Source: Flavivirga eckloniae (lineage in GTDB: Bacteria; Bacteroidota; Bacteroidia; Flavobacteriales; Flavobacteriaceae). Taken from it: a stretch of DNA of 64,000 nt. The stretch spans positions 3,983,001 through 4,047,000 of the forward strand of contig NZ_CP025791.1 of NCBI RefSeq assembly GCF_002886045.1, given 5' to 3'. Both the position numbers and the translations under genes were made by a program. Position 1 is the stretch's first letter; every line of letters starts with the position of its first letter. Below are positions 58,901 through 64,000 of this stretch, in pieces. A model generated the notes under the pieces. The model saw only the letters and a program-made list of their open reading frames with translations, did not search any database and had not been told where the DNA came from.

Positions 58901-59799
58901 CGGTAAGATTAAATTTCGAAACACTAGGAGAAATTATATTTAGAGGTCAGGCCTCTGTAAAAGACGGTCGATTTGAGTTTGATTTTGTAGTGCCGAAAGA
59001 TATTGGTATTCCGGTAGGGTTTGGTAAAGTAAGTTTTTATTCAAGAAATGAAGCATTAACCGAAGATCAGTCAGGAGCAAGCGTTAATACAGTTAGAATA
59101 GGAGGATTAAATGAAAATGCCGCCGAGGATAATATAGGTCCGGTTATCACCCTTTATATGAATGATGAGAACTTTGTATCGGGGGGTATAACAAACGAAT
59201 CACCTACATTATTGGCTAAACTGGAAGATACTAATGGTATTAATACGGCTAGTGGTATAGGGCACGATATAGTAGCTATAATAGATGGAGACGAAACAAA
59301 CCCAATAGTACTAAATGATTATTACCAAACAGAAATAGACGATTATCAAAAAGGAGTTGTGAGCTTTCCTCTTAGGGATTTAGAGCCCGGATTGCATACT
59401 TTAACCTTAAAAGCCTGGGATGTGTATAACAATTCCTCGACTTCTGAAATTCAATTTGTTGTATTCGATAAAGATCAGGATTTGGTAATTAATAATGTAC
59501 TTAATTACCCTAATCCCTTTGTAAATTACACAGAATTTTGGTTCAATCACAATAGTTCGGAACCTTTAGACGTTTCTATACAGATATTCACTGTTTCAGG
59601 AAAACTAGTGAGAACGATTAATGGTGTAACAACAGGGGGTATAAAAACAACAAGTTCGTTATCTAGAGATCTTGTTTGGGACGGAAGAGACGATTTTGGA
59701 GATAAAATAGGAAAAGGGGTCTATATTTATAAACTTACAGTACACTCTAATCTATTAAATAAAAAAGTAGAAAAAATTGAAAAACTGGTCATCTTATAG
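55909..59799 (+). CDS. porU: Type IX secretion system sortase PorU
   Basis: A 1296-residue cell-surface enzyme of the C25 gingipain-like family. The ATG at 55909 (MKEKILFLFF, signal peptide) is preferred to the adjacent TTG at 55906. The catalytic pair is visible as His788 in VNYFGHGGEDGLAG and Cys822 in FVTVTCEFTKFDNP. The C-terminus has a T9SS type-B/A-like domain (NYPNPFVNYTEFWFNHN, GVYIYKLTVHS). PorU removes the C-terminal sorting domain of T9SS cargo and attaches the cargo to the surface; the two BspA-like proteins in this window carry that signal. porV follows directly. Confidence 0.94.
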   Translation: MKEKILFLFFTACTLVAFGQQKKYTILWDGSKSISVGSYTIEVPSFNSENFVYGPIQGLLFVDQWETNQLINESSITISHVTYAPISKTNLKDLDINKIHGELKYSLKNSIARDKQYASLSLSPIIKDSGDSYKKVVSFQINYKHGASARRVSSLNKGFKTSKAISNSVLGTGDWYRFYVDETGVFRLSKNFLQSLGVDVNNVDPRNIKLYGHGGSMIPYSNAVAYPFDVPENAIKFVGEEDGVFDNGDYILFYAQGPKGFNAESNTNINCYTDKTYYYINVSGGAGKRIQQFAQPQGAVNMVIDTFEDYQFYEIDKFNIASLGRRWLGDGFSVDSHQTFKFDFPGLITTEPIRLKVFVVAAGATQSTMEITVNGSPVRTLSLSGVSKTTLAIAGEHIGNVNVSSSEVEVGLTFDHRGNPSTLGHLDYISIEAIRALNFNDKQFQFKNSAVASASGIGQYNITNATEISEVWDVTDMYNVSNFVNTDGTSTLSFTSTLGSLRTYVALTPTDYLQPKSDSRTSINNQDIKGTIFQNSQGAFQDVDYIIVSRNDMISEAERLAQINRTQYNLNVKVLGLEEIYNEFSSGNQDIGAIRNLIKYVYDNASAPENRIKYVCLFGDGSYDYKDRIRNNTNIVPSWHSYNSLDLTGSFISDDFYGMMDTNEGTMGTSDRLDIAVGRMLVDTPQRAKEMVDKMESYYVKEAFGSWRNNFVVISDDPDEKIPTDLQETTDLIGNRVTQEKPFINTIKIHSDAFKQETSAGGDRYPEVTTEIANSVDNGALVVNYFGHGGEDGLAGERILTKPDINNFRNFCKLNCFVTVTCEFTKFDNPFRDTAGEFTFWNKQAGAVGLVTTTRQVFVNFGINFNREFGQYLFSYSDNDTYADHEYPSVAEALRLAKNDPVVAGNIQKRLIFYIGDPAMKLAFPKPNIRLTEINDVPIAQATDTLKALSHVKLAGEVVDVSGNLIPNYNGVLSTTIYDKAISKQTLANDGITDNGQTVRLNFETLGEIIFRGQASVKDGRFEFDFVVPKDIGIPVGFGKVSFYSRNEALTEDQSGASVNTVRIGGLNENAAEDNIGPVITLYMNDENFVSGGITNESPTLLAKLEDTNGINTASGIGHDIVAIIDGDETNPIVLNDYYQTEIDDYQKGVVSFPLRDLEPGLHTLTLKAWDVYNNSSTSEIQFVVFDKDQDLVINNVLNYPNPFVNYTEFWFNHNSSEPLDVSIQIFTVSGKLVRTINGVTTGGIKTTSSLSRDLVWDGRDDFGDKIGKGVYIYKLTVHSNLLNKKVEKIEKLVIL

Positions 59800-59896
59800 T
59801 GCTATTCGACGATTTGTAACGCAAAAGCTAAACAAGTTGCAGATAAAAACTGACGAGTTTTAAAATAAAAATTATATTTACAACTAAATTTAATAC

Positions 59897-61114
59897 ATGA
59901 AGAATAAAATATTAATCGCAATAGCATTTGTTTTTGTACTAAAACTAAATGCTCAAGAAACAGTTATTTTACCAGGTCAAGATAGGAGAGCAATAACCAC
60001 AGGATTGCCATTTGTTTTAATTGCTCCAGATGCAAGAGCAGCTGGTATGGGAGATATGGGTGTTGCAACTTCTGTTGATGCTTTTTCGCAACAATGGAAT
60101 TCGTCTAAATATGTGTTTTCAGAGACAAAATCAGGAATTGGTGTTAGTTACACGCCTTATCTAAGTAAATTGGTAAACGATATCTTTTTAGGAAATCTTA
60201 CCTATTTTAACCGTTTAGATGAGCGTAGTGCGTTTGCTGTAAGTTTAAGATATTTTTCTTTGGGAGATATCGAATTTATTTCTGAAGCCCAAGCCCAACA
60301 GCAAGCGTTTACTCCAATAATTGAAAGACCAAACGAGCTTACCTTAGATGCATCTTATGCATTAAAATTATCAGATAGGTTTGCAATGTCTGTAGCTATG
60401 CGTTATGCGAGATCGGATTTAAAATTAAATAATGCAGATATCGATGCAAGTTCTGCAAATACTTTTGGTGTGGATATTTCCGGTTACTATCAAAGTGAGG
60501 AAGAAGCTTATTCCGATTTTAACGGACGTTGGAGAGCTGGATTTGCTATTCAGAATATAGGACCAAAATTTAAATATGTTGAAGATGGTATAGAGAATTT
60601 TCAGCCTACTAACTTACGTTTAGGAGCTGGATTCGATTTTATATTCGACGATTTTAATAAAATTGCCATAACAGGCGAAGTAACAAAACTATTGGTGCCA
60701 ACACCTCCTGTTTATGGTTTTGTTGATACAGACAGTGATGGAGACCAAGATAATGACGAACCTACTATAATTGTAGAAGGAAAAGATCCGGATGTAAGTT
60801 TTTTATCTGGAATGTTCCAGTCATTTGGAGATGCTCCAGATGGTTTTAGCGAAGAGCTAAAAGAGTTTACCTGGTCTTTGGGTGCAGAATACGTGTATCA
60901 AAACTCTTTTGCTTTTAGAGCGGGTTATTTTAACGAAAGCGAAGATAAAGGGGCTAGAAAGTTTTTAGCACTAGGAGCTGGCTTTAAAGCCAATGTTGTA
61001 AATATAGATTTGTCTTACTTGTTTTCGGCATCAAAAGTTCAAAGCCCGTTAGAAAATACATTGCGTTTCTCTTTAACGTTTAACATTGGAGAAAATGCGT
61101 ATAATGAATATTAA
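59897..61114 (+). CDS. porV: Type IX secretion system outer-membrane protein PorV (LptO)
   Basis: A 405-residue FadL-like outer-membrane barrel with signal peptide MKNKILIAIAFVFVLKLNAQ. It has the family hallmark FVLIAPDARAAGMGDMGVATSVDA and many amphipathic strands, ending RFSLTFNIG. PorV shuttles T9SS substrates from the translocon to the PorU attachment complex. It lies 97 bp downstream of porU and is followed by a strong terminator. Confidence 0.94.
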   Translation: MKNKILIAIAFVFVLKLNAQETVILPGQDRRAITTGLPFVLIAPDARAAGMGDMGVATSVDAFSQQWNSSKYVFSETKSGIGVSYTPYLSKLVNDIFLGNLTYFNRLDERSAFAVSLRYFSLGDIEFISEAQAQQQAFTPIIERPNELTLDASYALKLSDRFAMSVAMRYARSDLKLNNADIDASSANTFGVDISGYYQSEEEAYSDFNGRWRAGFAIQNIGPKFKYVEDGIENFQPTNLRLGAGFDFIFDDFNKIAITGEVTKLLVPTPPVYGFVDTDSDGDQDNDEPTIIVEGKDPDVSFLSGMFQSFGDAPDGFSEELKEFTWSLGAEYVYQNSFAFRAGYFNESEDKGARKFLALGAGFKANVVNIDLSYLFSASKVQSPLENTLRFSLTFNIGENAYNEY

Positions 61115-61145
61115 TTAGAACCGTATTTAGTTTAAGATATATAAA

Positions 61146-61198
61146 GGAAGGTGTTTAAGAAGTAGGATTATAAATACTTTTTAAACACCTTCTTTTTT
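61146..61198 (+). terminator. Terminator after porV
   Basis: GAAGGTGTTTAA with GAAGTA pairs with TACTT and TTAAACACCTTC (about 61146-61163 and 61173-61190). A run of seven T follows. Confidence 0.8.
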
Positions 61199-61225
61199 TA
61201 TTTATAATATTTATTACCTTTAAAT

Positions 61226-61708
61226 ATGAAAGAAATAAAAATAGAAACCACATTATATATATATCAAGATTTAGATGCACTTCCAACAGACATAATACCA
61301 CTCATGCAAAAGGCTTTTAAAGCTCGTAATAGGGCCTATGCGCCTTACTCAAATTTCACTGTAGGAGCAGCACTGTTGTTGGATAATGGTGAAATTATTA
61401 CCGGTAACAATCAAGAAAATGCATCCTATCCATCAGGGTTGTGTGCCGAGCGTACAGCCATCTATTATGCAGGTTCGCAGTATCCAGATGCAAAAATAAT
61501 CCGAATGGCTATTTCGGCAGGATCAAAAAACAACCCAACAACAAAACCTATTCCACCTTGTGGAGCTTGTAGGCAAGCCATTGCCGAATACGAAATAAAA
61601 CAGGAAACCCCAATTGAAATTTATTTTATGGGAGAAACAGGGAAAGTTGCCAGATCCAATTCACTTGCAAACCTATTACCTCTCGTTTTTGATAAAACCG
61701 TGCTTTAG
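61226..61708 (+). CDS. cdd: Cytidine deaminase
   Basis: A 160-residue zinc deaminase that converts cytidine to uridine in pyrimidine salvage. Zinc ligands are in the motifs GLCAERTAIYYA (with the catalytic glutamate) and PPCGACRQAIAEYE; the substrate loop YAPYSNFTVGAA is intact. Normal length for the homotetrameric type. It lies between porV and pdhA, a neighbourhood shared by many flavobacteria. Confidence 0.93.
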   Translation: MKEIKIETTLYIYQDLDALPTDIIPLMQKAFKARNRAYAPYSNFTVGAALLLDNGEIITGNNQENASYPSGLCAERTAIYYAGSQYPDAKIIRMAISAGSKNNPTTKPIPPCGACRQAIAEYEIKQETPIEIYFMGETGKVARSNSLANLLPLVFDKTVL

Positions 61709-61847
61709 GATCTTGATAAAAGCATTTTTAAATTCATAAAAAATTTTAAATAACACAGCATTCAACATAAAAAATTATTAAAAAAGTAATCTTGCCTATA
61801 AAGAGTTTTTTTTTTGATATTTTTTTTACTTTAATGAACTAACGTTT

Positions 61848-61876
61848 TTGCAATAACTAGCAAAGTATTACTTTTG
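61848..61876 (+). promoter_or_regulatory. Promoter of the pdhA operon
   Basis: TTG (61848-61850), an 18-bp spacer and TACTTTTG (61869-61876): a full Bacteroidota promoter. Transcription would start about 25 bp before the pdhA ATG. Confidence 0.7.
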
Positions 61877-61907
61877 TATTTGCTTAATTAAAACCTAATA
61901 CTAGTCG

Positions 61908-62906
61908 ATGCAAAAAATCACTAAAGAAACGTACCTTAAATGGTATGAGGATATGCTGTTTTGGAGAAAGTTTGAGGATAAACTGGCAGCTGTATATATA
62001 CAACAAAAAGTAAGAGGATTTCTCCATTTGTATAATGGTCAAGAAGCGGTTTTAGCAGGAGCTTTACATGCGATGGATTTGACTAAAGATAAAATGATTA
62101 CTGCCTACAGGAATCACGTGCAGCCAATTGGTATGGGTGTAGATCCTAGACGTGTTATGGCCGAGTTATATGGTAAAGCTACTGGGACGTCTCAAGGTCT
62201 TGGAGGCTCAATGCATATCTTTTCCAAAGAGCACCGTTTTTATGGAGGTCATGGTATTGTAGGAGGTCAAATTCCTTTAGGAGCTGGTATAGCTTTTGGA
62301 GATAAATATCATGAAGTAGATGGCGTTACGCTTTGTTGTTTTGGTGATGGAGCTGCAAGACAAGGGTCACTTCATGAAACCTTTAATTTAGCAATGCTTT
62401 GGAATCTTCCGGTTGTTTTTGTTTGTGAAAACAATGGATATGCCATGGGAACATCGGTTGAACGTACAGCAAACCATGAAGAAATCTGGAAATTAGGTTT
62501 AGGTTACGAAATGCCTTGTGGGCCAGTAGACGGGATGAACCCTGTAAAAGTAGCGGAAGCATTCGATGAAGCTATTCAACGTGCCAGAAAAGGTGGTGGA
62601 CCAACATTCTTAGAGTTAAAAACGTACCGTTATAGAGGACACTCTATGAGTGATGCGCAACACTACAGAACAAAGGATGAGGTAGAAGAATACAAGAAAA
62701 TAGACCCGATTACTCAGGTTAAAGAAGTTCTTCTTGAAAAGAAATATGCTTCAGAAGATGATATTAAAGTAATCGACAAGCGCGTGAAAGATTTAGTGTC
62801 TGAATGTGAGAAATTTGCAGAGGAATCACCATTCCCAGACAAGAACGTTATGTACGATGCTGTATACGAACAAGAAGATTACCCATTTATACAACATAAA
62901 TTATAA
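61908..62906 (+). CDS. pdhA: Pyruvate dehydrogenase E1 component, alpha subunit
   Basis: A 332-residue thiamine-diphosphate subunit. The ThDP motif is CCFGDGAARQGSLHETFNLA... ENNGYAMGT (GDG to NN spacing as expected), preceded by TAYRNHVQPIG and GGHGIVGGQIPLGAG. The phosphorylation-loop equivalent is YRYRGHSMSDAQHYR. It forms the E1 heterotetramer with a beta subunit encoded elsewhere; here the next gene (4 bp on) encodes E2. Confidence 0.95.
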   Translation: MQKITKETYLKWYEDMLFWRKFEDKLAAVYIQQKVRGFLHLYNGQEAVLAGALHAMDLTKDKMITAYRNHVQPIGMGVDPRRVMAELYGKATGTSQGLGGSMHIFSKEHRFYGGHGIVGGQIPLGAGIAFGDKYHEVDGVTLCCFGDGAARQGSLHETFNLAMLWNLPVVFVCENNGYAMGTSVERTANHEEIWKLGLGYEMPCGPVDGMNPVKVAEAFDEAIQRARKGGGPTFLELKTYRYRGHSMSDAQHYRTKDEVEEYKKIDPITQVKEVLLEKKYASEDDIKVIDKRVKDLVSECEKFAEESPFPDKNVMYDAVYEQEDYPFIQHKL

Positions 62907-62909
62907 GCT

Positions 62910-64000
62910 ATGGCTATAGTAATTAATATGCCGCGTTTAAGCGACACCATGGAAGAAGGAACTGTCGCAGCTTGGTTAAAGAAAGTAGGAGATAAAATAG
63001 AGGAAGGTGATATTCTAGCAGAAATAGAAACCGATAAGGCTACAATGGAATTCGAATCTTTCAACGAAGGGACTTTACTTCATATTGGAGTTCAAGAAGG
63101 AGAAACAACCAAAGTAGACGAACTATTAGCTATTATTGGAGAAGAAGGTGAAGATATTACGAGTTTACTAAGTGGTGGCGGTAATGCTCCCGCAGAAGCA
63201 AAGGAAGAAGCCGCACCTGCTCAAGATGAAGCCTCAAGCGAGCAACCAGCAAGCGAAGCTGAACTACCAGAAGGTGTTATAGTTGTAACCATGCCACGTT
63301 TAAGTGATACCATGGAAGAAGGAACAGTTGCAACATGGCTTAAAAAAATAGGAGATACCGTTGAGGAAGGTGATATTCTTGCAGAAATAGAAACAGATAA
63401 AGCAACAATGGAGTTTGAGTCGTTTCAAGCAGGTACATTGTTACATGTAGGATTACAAGAAGGAGAATCGGCAAAAGTTGATGACTTGTTGGCTATAATT
63501 GGTCCAGCAGGAACCGATGTATCTGGAGTTGCAGGCAACTTTAAAGCAGGTTCTAGCTCAGCAAAAGCAGAAGAAGCTCCTAAAAAAGAGGCGCCTAAAG
63601 TAGAAGCTCCTAAAAAGGAAGTTGCAGTAGCTGCTTCTAGTGCGACTACTAAGCCGCAAAAAGCACCTCAAACAGCATCTGGCGGACGCATCTTTGCATC
63701 GCCTTTAGCAAAAAAGATAGCAGAAGAAAAAGGCATTAACCTAGCTCAAGTTCAAGGTTCTGGAGAAAACGGACGAATTATAAAATTCGATATCGAGAAT
63801 TTCGTTCCAGCACAATCAGGAGCAGCAGTAGGTAAGTTTGTACCAACCGGACAAGAAGATTTCGATGAGGTTGCAAATTCGCAAATGCGTAAAGCAATTG
63901 CCAAGTCGTTAACAAAATCGAAGTTCTCAGCACCACATTATTACTTGGCAGTAGAGTTCGATATGGATAATGCCATAGCATTCCGTAAGCAATTTAACTC
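62910..64000 (+). CDS. Pyruvate dehydrogenase E2 (dihydrolipoamide acetyltransferase), cut by the window end
   Basis: The ATG at 62910 starts MAIVINMPRLSDTMEEGTVA, 4 bp after pdhA. The frame stays open to the end of the window (363 codons visible). Two lipoyl domains are present (residues about 1-78 and 125-203), each with lysine in ETDKATMEFES. An Ala/Pro/Lys linker follows, then the peripheral subunit-binding domain (RIFASPLAKKIAEEKGINLAQVQGSG in part, about 255-290). The beginning of the catalytic acetyltransferase domain (MRKAIAKSL... APHYYLAVEFDM) is the last part visible; the catalytic His lies beyond the edge. Confidence 0.93.
   Translation, partial: MAIVINMPRLSDTMEEGTVAAWLKKVGDKIEEGDILAEIETDKATMEFESFNEGTLLHIGVQEGETTKVDELLAIIGEEGEDITSLLSGGGNAPAEAKEEAAPAQDEASSEQPASEAELPEGVIVVTMPRLSDTMEEGTVATWLKKIGDTVEEGDILAEIETDKATMEFESFQAGTLLHVGLQEGESAKVDDLLAIIGPAGTDVSGVAGNFKAGSSSAKAEEAPKKEAPKVEAPKKEVAVAASSATTKPQKAPQTASGGRIFASPLAKKIAEEKGINLAQVQGSGENGRIIKFDIENFVPAQSGAAVGKFVPTGQEDFDEVANSQMRKAIAKSLTKSKFSAPHYYLAVEFDMDNAIAFRKQFN

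Overview
The window looks like chromosome from a marine member of the Flavobacteriaceae (Bacteroidota). The evidence is an AT-rich composition, promoters of the form TTG-N18-TAnnTTTG instead of the usual -35/-10 boxes, gliding and type IX secretion genes (gldJ, porU, porV), T9SS C-terminal sorting domains on secreted proteins, an NhaD antiporter and an arsenosugar gene set. I see no insertion sequence, phage or CRISPR array.

Layout. 1-4 kb: minus-strand operon of an NAD(P)/FAD oxidoreductase, a polytopic 4Fe-4S protein, a MORN-type secreted protein and a family 2 glycosyltransferase (cut by the window edge). 4.3-10.4 kb: plus-strand genes for a DUF547 protein, a predicted outer-membrane barrel, a GH113-like glycosidase, a lipoprotein and two tandem Omp85-like proteins. 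10.7-14.3 kb: tandemly duplicated BspA-like surface proteins with 8 and 12 full 25-residue repeats, both ending in T9SS sorting domains. 14.5-18.9 kb: pyruvate carboxylase and a metallophosphatase. 19.0-27.7 kb: minus-strand arsenosugar region (TIGR04283 glycosyltransferase, DUF547 lipoprotein, PiT phosphate carrier, ArsM, nucleoside phosphorylase, MOSC protein, TIGR04282 glycosyltransferase, rhodanese, ArsS radical SAM enzyme, peroxidase-like protein).

28.0-34.5 kb holds a retron operon: a WGR/HEAT-repeat protein, a SWIM zinc-finger protein, a structured msr-msd RNA gene whose a1/a2 arms I could locate base by base, and a retron reverse transcriptase. The gene content matches what has been catalogued as retron type XIII. 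34.7-43.2 kb: housekeeping genes (acyl-CoA dehydrogenase, anmK, glutamate dehydrogenase family, nhaD, exbB-exbD-tonB, folC), then tRNA-Val and a decayed GIY-YIG nuclease.

43.7-48.3 kb is the most novel-looking region: a ThiF/E1-like adenylyltransferase, a PAS-LuxR regulator, a GNAT enzyme resembling autoinducer/N-acyl amino acid synthases, a TauD-type oxygenase and a phosphopantetheinyl transferase. Two promoters there carry paired dyad sites (CTAnnn-N4-GTGTAG) at the same spacing from a TAnnTTT box. This looks like a small, LuxR-controlled acyl-metabolite or signalling locus. 48.4-52.5 kb: small accessory genes (AraC regulator, CPBP protease, XRE regulator, hypotheticals). 52.6-64 kb: conserved core block murF, gldJ, porU, porV, cdd, pdhA and the start of the PDH E2 gene.

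Dispersed palindromic elements of the kind common in flavobacteria occur between genes. Unusually, they also occur in frame inside two coding sequences (19582-19683 and 971-997). All positions and motif matches were read by eye; no database search was run.
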